This document shows positions 1 through 11,304 of a stretch of DNA of 64,000 nucleotides, one piece after another (within the stretch, counting starts at the first letter, position 1; each line of letters opens with the position of its first letter). A program made the translations under genes and the position numbers. The stretch covers positions 1,116,001 to 1,180,000 of the forward strand of contig CAMPDV010000023.1 in the NCBI GenBank assembly GCA_946699065.1, read 5' to 3'. Source of the DNA: Loxodes magnus (taxonomy: Eukaryota > Ciliophora > Karyorelictea > Loxodida > Loxodidae). The notes beneath the pieces were generated by a model. It had not been told where the DNA came from and did no database searches. It saw nothing but the letters and a program-made list of their open reading frames with translations.

Positions 1-1012
1 AACATAAATAAGCAGAAAATTAACTTAGAAAGATCAAAAAGAAAAAGCGACATCAAACTCAAAGCAATTTATTAAATAGGGAAAATCTAGAAGAGCATTT
101 TAAAATTAATAAAGAAGATAATTTTTTTGTAACACTTAAATCTGAAAATTAAATCTAAAATTAGATTTCCACAACTAGCAAAAAACAAATATAATCATAA
201 AAAGCCTTTAAGAAATCATAAGAAGATTATCAACAAGTATAATTAAGCTAAAATAAAAAAATTGTTCTTAAGAAATAAGAGTTCTAAACACAGAATGAAA
301 ATTTTGAAGAGCTTAACTAATAAGAAATTGAAAGTTAAACTTTAGAAGAAGAATAACTAAAAATACTTGTGAAAGTATAGAAAATTCAATAAAAGATAGG
401 AGAAAGGTAGAGGATCTTATTTAAAATATAGGTAAATTAATTAAGCAAGACCGAACTCTTTAAAAATCCTAATCCTAAAATTTTAAGCTTAAGTTATCTT
501 AGCAAAGTTCAATAAACTAATTGTCTAAAATAATAAAACAATAATGCTATTCTAAGAGAATGAAGATGAAGCCTTTATAATCTCTTGCCTTAATTAAAAA
601 ATAAGTCAGAGATACTTAAAATTTTGATGATTATGAAGAAATTTAAGAGCCATAAGCTAACTTAGAGGAATAATCTGCAAAGAAAATTAAGCGTTACCAT
701 AGTGTTTGCTCTTTTTAAAGTAGTGAAACTTTAACAGATATTAAATAGAAAGATTTCAAAGATAAAGCATACTAAAAATACACTCCTAGCTATGTCGATT
801 TATAGCAATTAATAAATCCAAAGGAGCAAATGCTTTAAAATAAAAGAATTTAAATATTAATAAGAACTCCTTAACTATAGAAAAAAACAGTTCTTAACAA
901 GATAGAAAGCATAATAAGAGATTCATAAAAGAGACGGTAATAAGATAAAAACATTGCAAAGGTAATTTTTAAATTTTAGTTAAAAGAAGAAAGATTCTCC
1001 AGACTTTTTTGA
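1..1012 (+). CDS. Partial Gln/Lys/Glu-rich protein, function unknown
   Basis: The gene enters from the left edge, so its start is missing. With TAA and TAG read as Gln, one frame runs from about 93 to 431. After removal of a 14-nt GT...AG intron (432-445) the reading continues in another frame to a TGA at 1010-1012. A second, in-frame 18-nt intron (962-979) is likely just before the end. The product is hydrophilic and rich in Gln, Lys, Glu and Ser, with stretches that could form coiled coil, and I recognise no domain. A segment reading YHSVCSFQSSETLTD (about 695-740) looks like a disordered Ser-rich linker. One TGA near 1010 is taken as the stop because composition turns extremely AT-rich afterwards. 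It could be a nuclear or cytoskeletal scaffold protein, but nothing in the sequence decides this. Confidence 0.5.
432..445 (+). other. Putative 14-nt intron
   Basis: GTAAATTAATTAAG follows an in-frame TAG (Gln). Removing it joins the upstream frame to a downstream frame that stays rich in polar residues for over 500 bases. Without removal the upstream frame reaches two TGA codons by about 567. The GT/AG ends, the GTAA donor and the length match the other tiny introns inferred in this window. No cDNA was available. Confidence 0.5.
962..979 (+). other. Putative 18-nt intron
   Basis: GTAATTTTTAAATTTTAG lies after AAG and before a charged stretch ending in TGA. Its length is a multiple of three, so the frame is the same with or without splicing. 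The case rests on the GTAA...TTAG ends and the T-rich interior. Confidence 0.4.
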
Positions 1013-3429
1013 AGAGAGAAAATTATTTTTAATTATATTATCTTTTTAATTTAAATTAGAATCACAACATAACGTAGTTATTAAACTTAAAGGTTGCATA
1101 TTGTAGATTAAATAATTATCATTACAATTAATCAGAATGCAAACCTAAATATCTATAAATGATGGCTATAAAAATGATTGAATAATACTTGGTAAAGCAA
1201 TAGTCAAATATTTTTAGAAGCTTAGAAAAATAATAATATAGGTTAACTTTAATCTTTATTTATGGCTAAATTTTAAAATTAAATTGTCATACATAAATAT
1301 TTTATTAAAAGAGTGAAATATATCTCATAACTGGAAATGCAAGGACTAAATAATTAAAAACTTAGATTTTAAAATTTAATAAATAAATTTATTCCTATTA
1401 ACCAAAACTTTAGATGCAGCTTTATAAACAAATAGATAGGCTAAATCAATTTAATTTCTTTATATATTACAATTAAAATAATCAAGAATAGTTAAATAGC
1501 ATTAAAGTTACAATAGAATAATTATCATTAAGCTTTTTATCTTAAAGGCAAAGAAAAGGAATATGAATTAAGTAAAGAGGAAAGAGATTAATTATTAATC
1601 TATACTTCTTCATCCTTTTATTTAGATTCTTTATAATCTTTATAAATTTGAATAAAGACTACATTTAGTTTTAAACTTTAGAAATTTTGGTATAATATCT
1701 ATAAATAATTATTTTAGCTATTATATAATCCAATTTTACATTGCTTACTCAATTACTATCTTATTAAATTAGTTGATTATAGATTAATAAAATGAAAAAG
1801 TTCTGCTCTATAAGATAAAATAAGCTAATGAATTAGAATTTAATAATAACTTACTATTTTAAAATAAATAAACTAAATTTAAAGCTATATATATAGCTAT
1901 AGCTTAAATTCCTTATTTCAATATCAGTTTTAATTTATCCCTACTTTTCATTTAAAAAGGTGTAGACTCTTATAATTTTAGCATATCTACATTTAAATTT
2001 TTTAAATAAGAAAAAAATTATCTTCGAAATATGAAAATATTTTCTGAACTATAATAAGGTGATTTGTAAATGATCTAGTAAAAATAAATTTAAAATAATT
2101 AAAGAGTGGAGATATTGGTGTAAGGCATCTTTATAGCAAATCTAAATAACCTAAAATTAAATTAACTTAGTATTTTATTTAATTAACTAAATAGTAGAAT
2201 TAAAAATTATTCTTGCAAAAGCATTGATTTCGATATTTGAAAAACAAGTTTAATTTAAAATTTTTGTTGCTATCCACAACTAATAATCATTGAATCTTAA
2301 AAGTAAATAAAAATAAAATTAATTTAAGAATATTAAAGCCAAGCTAATTATAAAGCTAATTCATAACTGTATTTATAAAGGCTTTAAAATTATTAAATGT
2401 AAGAAAATTAAAATAGTTAAGCTTTCTAATTAATAATTAAGCTTATAAATCCATAAGCTATTTTAATTTAGCTATTATGAAGATAAATTATTATATTAAT
2501 AGAAAGCCTAATTAACTTATAATCATAGCTATTTATAATTTTATATGTTTAGAAAACAATTGTTTTTATTTATAAGCCAATGATAAAAGGCTTAAAGATT
2601 TGTATTGATAATTATATAAATAGAGTTTATATTTTATTATTAATCTAATTTAAATTATGATCCCATTCCTTTATTAAGTTTATGATGCTAATTAAATTAA
2701 CACTACTCATAAAAAATAAATTATTGCATACTCAAATTAAAAAAATTGGAATAGAGCTTTACTTGTTTTAAAATAAGGAAAAATATTTGCTATGGTATAT
2801 TTAAATTTATTTGTTTTCAATCAAACTGATATAAATGATTATCCCAAGAAGGAATAGATAAAGACGAGTTAACTATTTAAAATAAGGATATATCAAGATA
2901 AATAAAAGGAATAAAAGGTAAAGATATAATAAAAAACTTGATTTAACAATTTTTAAATATGATTAAGATATTTAGCTTCATTTATTTTATATTTAATTTC
3001 CTAACAATTTATCTCATATAGCGCTTTTATTTTAAAATTCTTAAGAAGGATTAAGTTATTATTGTATATACCTTTTATTAAATTGAAGTAGTTAATGTCT
3101 ATAGAAAGATAAATCCTTTAGATGTTTAAAATAAAGATAAGATAATAATAAAGTGCTATTTTAAAGATAGATGATAAATAAATTTTAAGTAAATACCTCA
3201 ATCTCTGACTTAAATAGTAGGAAGATACATTAATAATTTAATAAGTTTTCTTAGACTATTATTTAAATCTAGAGAGATAGTATTTCTTTAGTTTATAATT
3301 AATTTAAAGCTAAACTGAATTCTGAATTATAGCAATCTTTTAAAAGTGGTTAAGGGATGAAAGTGATTATTAGTTGATTTTCATTATTTGTCTTTTGATT
3401 TAAATTTTATCGATTTCTAAAAATATAAA
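1013..3429. other. AT-rich spacer, no supported gene
   Basis: About 2.4 kb of very AT-rich sequence separates the left-edge gene from the Pol I gene. A plus-strand frame from an ATG near 1153 can be read far to the right if TGA is Trp. It gives almost only Ile, Lys, Asn, Leu, Phe, Tyr, Gln and Ser, with hardly any Gly, Ala, Asp or Glu, as random AT-rich DNA would. The stretch 2850-3350 is slightly less biased. I see no promoter motif, repeat family or RNA gene. Confidence 0.5.
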
Positions 3430-6400
3430 ATGAAGCATTAAGTTTCTTTAATAAAATCTTGCGAATTTTAATTTTTGAACTCGAAGCAAATCATAGAGCA
3501 GTCTGTTTGCGAGATAAACTAATCAATGGCTTTCGATTCTTTGAACAATCCTTTAGAAGGTGGACTTTATGATCCCAGACTAGGACCTTCACCTTAAGAT
3601 CCTTTTAGTATTTGCGTATCATGTAAATAAACCTCAGAGGTCTGTCCTGGACATTTAGGGTTCATTAGATTAAATACTCCAGTTTTTCATCCTCTTTTAT
3701 TTAGTTGAATCTAAAAGTTACTAAAATACAGATGTGTAAGCTGTGGAAAGTTAAAGCAAACGTAAAAGTAAATAAATCACTGGACCAGGATTTTTAAATT
3801 CTTGAATGCCAATAAGATAAAAAACTTCCAAGAACTGCAGGAACTTTAAAGTGAAAGGACTTTATTCACTGAATAGAAAAATGATTTTCTTAATTAAATT
3901 AAATTATTAAGAAAATAGAAAATCAGAGAACTAAAAAGCAAACTTAATGACTAGCCAGATTAATTCACTTCTTAGAGTGAGATTTTTAAAATTGAAGCTA
4001 TTAAAACTTTCCTAAAAACTGTTTAGAAATCTAAATGTCCTCATTGCAATGAAAAACAACCTAATATAAAAAAAGAGGGATTTAGGTTTATAATGAATGA
4101 ATAAGAAATTTATCCTAAGAAGGTGCTTGAAATGTTTGAAGAAACTTGGGCATAGGACCAAACTTTACTGAAAGCTATTTTTAATAAGGATATAGAAGCT
4201 GAGCATTTCTTCTTTAAAGTGATAGCAGTTCCACCTAATAGATTTAGACCTGAAACGAAAGGCGATCCTATGTAAAATGCAGAAGAAAGCAGATCTATGC
4301 TTCATCAACATACAATCTTACTAACCAAAATCTTAACTGCAAATGAATAAGTGAAAATATCTGGAGATCGGCGTTGGGTAGAAATTTAAGAAGCAGTAAA
4401 TATCTTTATTGATTCTTCGAAAGCATCTAGACTTGAAGATAAATAGTCTTAAGGAATAAAATAAACATTAGAAAAAAAGGAAGGATTGTTTAGAATGAAA
4501 ATTATGGGGAAAAGAGTCAATTATGCAGCTAGAAGTGTAATTTCTCCTGATATTAATTTAAGCAATGGACAAATAGGAGTTCCAATTGATTTTGCAAAAA
4601 CGTTAACCTTTCCTGAGCCTGTTAACAATTAAAATTTTAAGAGATTAAAGTAACTCGTAAAAAATGGTTCAAACTATCCCGGTGCTAATTTTGTATTGGA
4701 TGAAAAAGGAAATTTAATTTCTTTAGACAGCAGAAATGAACATTAAAGAAAGTAAATAGCTAATATGCTACTTATTCCAAAAGCAGGAAAAAAGGTAGTT
4801 TATCGTCATATGTAATCAACTGATTATGTTCTCATGAATAGACAGCCAACTCTTCATCGCCCAGGTATAATGGCTTTTTAGGTGAGAGTTTTACCTAAAG
4901 AAAAAACGATTAGAATGCATTACACAAATTGCCAAACTTTTAATGCTGATTTTGATGGAGATGAAATGAATATGCATCTTCCTTAATCGTATTTGGCATA
5001 ATCAGAAGCAAGATAAATTATGAAAACTGATTTTTAATATAGTGTTCCTACAAGTGGAAAACCATTGAGAGGACTTATTCAAGATCTTGTTGGAATAGCT
5101 GCTGTTCTCACATTAAAAGATAGGTTACTAGGGAAGGATGTTTTCATGTAACTAGCATTTTAGGCGACTCTTAAGGGAATGAATAAATTTCCTATTCCAG
5201 CAATATTGAAACCTACTCCTTTATGGACAGGCAAGTAGCTTGCTAATTATGTGATTGGAAGCGTTCTAGATTTTCAGCCATTTAAGTTTTAATGCAAAAA
5301 CAGACTTTCTGAAAATCTTTTTGGAAAGGGGCATGAATTAGAAACAATTGTAGCATTCTAAGATAATGAGTATATTCACGGCGTTCTAGATAAATCTTAG
5401 ATTGGTCCCTCTGATTTTGGAATACTACATGCAATTCACGAATTATTTGGTCCTGAAAAATGTTCTGAAACTTTAGATGCTATCTGCAGATTGTTAATTG
5501 GATTTTTACAAATTCATGGAGTTACTTGCGGAATTGATGATTTAATTCTAAGTAAAGAGGCTGAAACACTTAGAAAACATTCGATCAAAGTAGCTACTAA
5601 AAGTGGAAAAAAGGTGATTTAAAAATACTATGAGAAGAGCATTAAAGAGTAGAATGAAAAAGAATTAGATAACATTGTAAAAACCGAAATGAATAAGTAA
5701 TCTTCAATCATAAACAATCAAAGCTTAGCAGGATTGATGAAGTAGTTCCCCTATAACAATTTCACTTTAATGGTATTAACTGGAGCTAAAGGAACGACAG
5801 TTAACTAATAATAAGTATCTTCTCATCTTGGATAGTAAGAACTTGAAGGAAGAAGAGTTCCTGTAACACCATATTATAAAAGTCTGCCTGCCTTTAAGAG
5901 TAAAGAATAAGATCCCAGAGGTGGAGGCTGAATAAGCGATAGATTTTTTTCAGGATTAAGACCAGAAGATTATTATTTTCATTGTATGGCTGGCAGAGAA
6001 GGACTTGTAGATACAGCAGTTAAGACGAGTAGATCTGGATATCTGCAAAGATGCTTAGTAAAAGCAATGGAGTCTTTAGTTGTCTCATATGATTATTCAG
6101 TTAGAGACGCAGCAGATGGAAGCATAGTATCATTTATATACGGAGAAGATGGTTTATTTCCAACAAACGTAAAATATCTAAGCAAAATTCATTTCTTAGT
6201 AGATAACTGTGAAAGATCATGAGATTCATTAGCTTCTGAATCATTTCCATAATTTTAGTAATATCTATAAGATTACAAAGAAAAAGAAAGCGTCTTAAAA
6301 TGACTAAATCAACATGATTCTTTAGGAAGATTGCCAGAAAAAATCGAGCAAAACGCTGAAAAAGCGATAATTTCTTACTTAGACACAAAATTCAAGAAAA

Positions 6401-7846
6401 ATAACAAAAAGAGAAGAAAAACTGCTAATTTACTGATAAATTTAATCTAAATGAAATACTTTAGATCTTTAGTTTAGCCAGGTGAAGCTGTAGGCATTGT
6501 TGCAGCGCAGTCAGTAAGTTTATATTATATAGATTGGAGAGCCTAGTACTTAAATGACTCTTAATACATTTCATTTAGCAGGTCATGGAGGAGCGAATGT
6601 AACACTTGGTATTCCTAGATTAAAGGAGCTTCTTCAAACAGGAACACCATTTATTTAGACTCCTTTAATGATTCTTCCTATAATTCCTTAGATTTCTTTT
6701 GAAAAAGCATAATTAGTTGCGGAAGAGCTCTCATTTAAAAATGTATTCTAACTAACAGAAAGTGTCAAAGTAAAAGAAAAATTATAGCAAAGTGAACTTA
6801 AGAGCACTGGGTAGAATTATAGATTTAGACAATTCACTGTTAAAATAAAATTCAAGGAAGAAATTAAAGATGAACATAAATAAAATCTAATCCAGAAAAT
6901 TCTTGAATTGGTACATAAGGAGGTAAGCAAAAATGAAAAGAAGGGTAAATAAGGAGATTAAATCATGTTTGACTCTTATAAAAAAATCCAGGAAGTTGTT
7001 GTAAATGAGGAAGAAGAACTATCAAAACTAGAAGAAAAAAATAGTAAATAAGAAAAGCCTAAAAGAAAGGGTTCATTTTCTTATAATGATCTTTATGACG
7101 ATGAAGACAAATAATAACTTAATATTTAAGAAGAACCTTTAGAAGAATAACCTATGCAAATCTAATAAGATTTAATTCCAAAAATAAAAGAAAAACAAGA
7201 ATAAGAAAAGTCCAAATTGAATAAATTTGCTTAATATTTTCCAAAATTCAGTTTCAGAAGCAGAAAAATAAACTTATAATTTTAGACTGGCCTCACTTAG
7301 AAAAAGCTATTGCTTTTATGTATTGTTGAGTCCGCCCTAAAGCTGACTTAAATATCTAAATTTCCAGGAGTCAAAAAAGTTTTCGCAATTTAAAATGATG
7401 GGGAAATAGTTTTGTAAACTGAAGGAACAAATATTTAATTTGTATGGGCGAAACTTTATAAAATGCTTTAGATTAATAAAATTCAAACCAATGATATTCA
7501 TTTAATCCTTAGGGTTTATGGAATTGAAGCTGCAAGAGCGCAAATCATCAAAGAAATTTAGAAAGTATTTGGAGCTTATGGAATTAGTGTAGATCCTCGA
7601 CATCTAATGCTAGTTAGCGATAAAATGACGTTTTATGGAGATTACAAAGCTTTTAATAGAATTTCAATGAACTATAATGCTTCCCCACTACTTAAGATGA
7701 GTTTTGAAACCACAACTAATTTCTTAATGTAGACTACTCTAAATGGAACGATTGATAATCTAAGGAGTCCTTCAGCTTCACTAGTTGTTGGAAATCCAGT
7801 AAGGCTAGGAACAAGTAGTTTCGATATCCTATAGATAATAAACTGA
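3430..7846 (+). CDS. RPA190: RNA polymerase I largest subunit (A190 / POLR1A-like)
   Basis: This is the catalytic largest subunit of RNA polymerase I, which transcribes rRNA in the nucleolus. The ATG at 3430 gives MKHQVSLI..., followed by the segment ending GGLYDP that is typical of the family. The N-terminal zinc site CVSC...CPGH starts near residue 62. A second Cys pair lies near residue 100 and CPHC near residue 203. The active-site motif [10 protein letters not shown] lies at about residue 505. The block [11 protein letters not shown] (about 5830-5860) and [17 protein letters not shown]-like sequence are Pol I-specific variants, which argues against Pol II or III. Removing a 19-nt intron restores AAQSIGEPSTQMTL. 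An acidic, Lys-rich linker (about 6900-7230) precedes the jaw, as in other A190 proteins. The C-terminus, [20 protein letters not shown], is intact. Spliced length is 1466 codons including the TGA at 7844-7846. Internal TGAs at 3706, 5929, 6220 and 6301 are read as Trp. Confidence 0.96.
6514..6532 (+). other. 19-nt intron in RPA190
   Basis: GTAAGTTTATATTATATAG interrupts the strongly conserved motif AAQS|IGEPSTQMTL. Its removal restores the motif exactly and makes the whole coding length a multiple of three. The donor is GTAAGT and the acceptor TATAG. This is the best supported of the tiny introns here. Confidence 0.9.
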
Positions 7847-8736
7847 GAGATACATTAATTAAATAAATAACTAATTAATATTACTCTTAACCTTAAATCC
7901 CTCTCAACTTCTATTCTTAAAATAGATGAAATAATAATTATTTAAATTATATATCAGCTATAATATTTAGTTTAGTTTATCTTTATCTACTGATTTAAGT
8001 TAGACGCCTCTCAATTCTATTTAATAAAACTTAAAGAAATTTTAATTATCTTTGACATATGGATTATTTGATAGCACAGAAGGCTTATAATCATTTTATA
8101 TTTGCAATACTTAAATAAAATAATATTTATTTAATTTAATATATCTAACTAAAATCATTTAAGCAACTTTAATTTTTTGCTTCTAAATCTCTTTTTTATA
8201 TAAAACTCTGTTAGGAATATCTAGAAGATAAAGGTAAAATTAAATATCATTATATAAAGTTATTTCATTATAAATTATATTTAAAAGTGAGAAATATATC
8301 TTATTTTTAGTATCTAAAATTAATTATTATGATGCAGAGCAATCATTTTAAAGTGATAGATATAAGTAAAGTATTTTAATATTTTTGAATAAAAGGATTT
8401 ATCTAATATTCCAATAACTTTATTTTATTTATAACTACATTTTAAATTTCCTATTTATTTAAAGTTAATTAAATTTGGCTAAAATAAAATTATTTCATAT
8501 TATATGAGGGAGATAAAACTTAAAAAAGTTTGTTTATAAACAGATTAATAAATAAATTATGTGAGCAGCATGATATTTGCATGCTTCTAAGCTTTAAGAA
8601 ATAAATTTAAAGTTAATTGATCTATAATTATTTTAAAGTTAAGTTTTCTATTTTTATTGAGAGTCCTTGAAAAAATTACCCTTTAGTAAATGAAAAGATA
8701 ATTATAATGGAAATCAGTTAGCAATTTACTGTATTT
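7847..8736. other. AT-rich spacer
   Basis: This spacer separates the 3' ends of the convergent RPA190 and kinase genes. The minus-strand kinase frame could be read on into it if the TGA at 8737-8739 were Trp. The composition becomes poor in Gly, Ala, Asp and Glu, so I place the end at that TGA. Nothing else is recognisable. Confidence 0.5.
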
Positions 8737-9993
8737 TCATTCTAGCATTTCTCTTATTTCATCAGTAAAAGGATCTTTCAATGCTTCTACGCTTGAAATT
8801 ATTTTATTTGAATCATATAAAACATTTTTTTGCATAGACTTAAAGCCTTTTAATCCATTCTATTGTTTAATCCCTATAAATTTTACAAGCTGCGTCAAAA
8901 TTATTTTGCTTTAAAAAATTTAGCTTAATCCTATAAGAATTTGCTGAGTTATATCCACTACCGTTGAATTTTCTAATAATATTTCAATATTCTTGGTAAT
9001 CAAAGTCAGGACCTCCTAATTATTCTTAGATTTAATTTAATTAGACTTAGTCGAACAAACATTTTTCATGGTATAGTTATCAAAATATGCTTCCAATGCT
9101 TCAAATATCTGATTATAATGTAAAAGTTAAAATTCGATTATTTATACAGTTTATTTTTCATTCTTCTTCCCATATATTTTTATAAACTATTAACTTGGAA
9201 ATATTGGGAGTAAAATTTCTGGAGCAAAATAATCAACAACCTATGACTTACGAAGATTTTATTATTCCAAAAAAACCTTACCTAGATAATCCAAAATCGA
9301 TTATTTTAACTTTGTTTGTTTTACGATTAATTAAAATATTTCCAGGCTTTAAGTCTTTAAGTGCAATGCTACTACTATGAATATATTACACTGCTTATAA
9401 TATTTGATATATAATTACCTTAATTATTAAAGGATTATTTCACATTTTATATTTTTTGATTCCTCAGTCTTAGATAAAATTAAATAGATTCATCTCCTAA
9501 TACTCCATATTAACAGTTATTTTACTATTGTATTCAATCGCTTTATATAACTCTGCAATATCAGGATATGGCTAAAGTATCTTTAAGAAATTAATTTTAT
9601 TTAATAATTCATTTGGAATATCTTTGCTTTCTTAGGAAAAACCTTTAAAGCTACATCTTTTTTCTTTTCTACTCAATAAATTTTATAAAACTAAATTCTA
9701 GCTCATTAATTTTATTTAAGCATAAACAAATAAATCTAAAATAATGTTTGATCTAAATAAAGAATATTTTAGAGGCTGTATAAAAGCATAATAAGGATAC
9801 TTTAGTGTCAAAAAGAATATTAAAGGATTGAAAATTGAATTAGATAGAACAGCAATAGCTTGTTTATTATTTAAAATAGTTGCTTCTTTTAATTGAGCAT
9901 ATAAAATAAAATTTATTTATAAGTTTAATTTAAGAGAATGTCGTCACTTTAATTAATTATTTCTTTAGACCAGTTTTAAAATTAACGTTTCAT
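8737..9993 (-). CDS. Divergent Ser/Thr protein kinase, frame-disrupted or with unresolved introns
   Basis: On the minus strand the sequence reads IYQILQAVQYIHSSSIALKD, then the catalytic-loop motif KDLKPGNILIN (about 9330-9362), then KIIDFGLSR (about 9285-9305). An activation-segment motif DYFAPEILL (about 9210-9230) is in another frame. About 440 bases on, SVEALKDPF (about 8765-8795) matches the usual kinase end. The catalytic Asp and the DFG Mg-binding motif are present, but the HRD motif reads LKD. No clear glycine loop or DxWSxG motif is seen, so the protein is divergent. The frame changes between DFG and APE (about 9235-9285), and no GT...AG intron of suitable length fits. A VALKVF-like string around 9660-9680 lies in a different frame from the downstream N-lobe. 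The gene may therefore be decaying, or may hold non-standard introns. The ATG at 9991-9993 is a guess; the end is the TGA at 8737. Confidence 0.6.
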
Positions 9994-10448
9994 CTATCTT
10001 TAAAACTTAAATTTATTAAGAGAATTATAAGTAAAAAATAAGAGGAATATATTATTAACTTTATTATATCATTAAACCTAAAATTTTGCTTAGACTTAAA
10101 GAATTAAATTTCTTATAATTTTCGAAAAAAGATATATAAATCCTTAAATTTTTAGTAAAAGAGAAAATTTCTTAATAAATTAATTGGAAATAGAAAAATA
10201 AATTTAATAACTTGTAGCAATATTAAAAAATAATTATTTTATCCCTTAATAAACACCTAATTTTTAACTTGAATAATTTAATAAAATTTAAGCGAATTTA
10301 AAATTATAAAATGTATAAAGTAACAACTTCAAGAAGATAAATTTAAATAATTTTATAAATTATATATAATGACTGTATTTCTTTAAATATAATAACTCAT
10401 TTTTATTTATAAATTTAAAATAGTTTTAAGGTTAAATCAAATGCTATA
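9994..10448. other. AT-rich spacer
   Basis: This lies between the kinase start and the target-site duplication of the first retroposon. It is very AT-rich and I see no gene, repeat or RNA signal. Confidence 0.5.
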
Positions 10449-10460
10449 ATTAAAATAATT
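10449..10460 (+). repeat. Target-site duplication, left copy (retroposon 1)
   Basis: ATTAAAATAATT occurs here and again at 11293-11304, exactly flanking the GC-richer insert. The sequence is AT-rich, so chance agreement is possible. The matching situation at the second copy strengthens the case. Confidence 0.65.
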
Positions 10461-11292
10461 TTTATAAAAAAATGGTAGAAGGTCTCAAGAAGGGTTTTTT
10501 TCCAGCTCCATAGAAAAAGGAAAAAAAACCAGAGACTTCTAATTCTTCTCCTACCATGTCTTCTTTAATAGCATAATAATTTTCTTAGGCTCTTTAACCC
10601 CCAAATTTAGAAAAATAAAGATAATCTTAAATTGAATAAGAAATTAAATCAACAAAAACTGACTAAAGCAAGCGAGACTTTTTACTCCCATAGCAACGAT
10701 CAAGCAACTACATGAAAAGTGGTAATTAAAAAAATAATGTAGAAATAGAAAAATGATGAATAGCTAATAATAGAATAACTTATGAAATCTATCCGTAACT
10801 TATAAGAAGAAGTTTAAATATTAAAGAAAGAAAACCAAAAATTATTATAGAAAAGTTAAAACAATGAAGAAAGATTAATGAAACAGGAAATCGAAGTGAA
10901 ACTTTTGGGAGAAAAAAGAATTTAACCTTAAACCTTAGCTGAAAACAAAATGGAACTAGAATACACAAAACCCTTAGAGATAACTCCTTCCAGAAGGATC
11001 GTCAAGCTGTGGTACCTGTGTAAATCAAGATTCCACACGTACAAGAGATGCAAGATATATTTAGATAAACAGAGAAGGAACAGTGAAGAGATTTGGAGAG
11101 AACTTTCAAGAATTTATGTAGACAAGGATGGAAGAATATTTAGAAGGAGGCTTTTTCAAGGGAGTGCCAGAACTCCAAAAAAACTGGGAGTCCCGAACTT
11201 TTATATTAAACCTCAAGGAACGAACTCTGGAGGTATGTATTGAAAGGTTTAAAATCCCCGGAGATACGAACACTTTAATTTAGTATATTATT
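10461..11292 (+). mobile_element. Retroposon copy 1: short non-LTR element coding an ORF1-like protein
   Basis: This 832-bp insert is visibly richer in G and C than its surroundings and is bounded by a 12-bp direct repeat. The ATG at 10472 begins MVEGLKKGFF, matching the start of the second copy (MVEGLESGFY). The N-terminal third is Ser/Pro/Gln-rich, the middle is a Lys/Glu/Gln-rich probable coiled coil, and the C-terminal part holds a degenerate CCHC-type zinc-knuckle region followed by a basic segment with the shared pattern DGxI. Near the 3' end, GTCCCGAACTTTTATATTA is close to the second copy. The element ends in TTA repeats. No reverse transcriptase or endonuclease fits in the insert, so it would depend on a partner element for movement. 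It looks broken, with about one or two disruptions. An LTR element is unlikely because there are no long terminal repeats. Confidence 0.75.
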
Positions 11293-11304
11293 ATTAAAAT
11301 AATT
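11293..11304 (+). repeat. Target-site duplication, right copy (retroposon 1)
   Basis: This is an identical copy of the 12-mer at 10449-10460. It directly follows the TTA-rich tail, as expected after target-primed reverse transcription. Confidence 0.65.
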
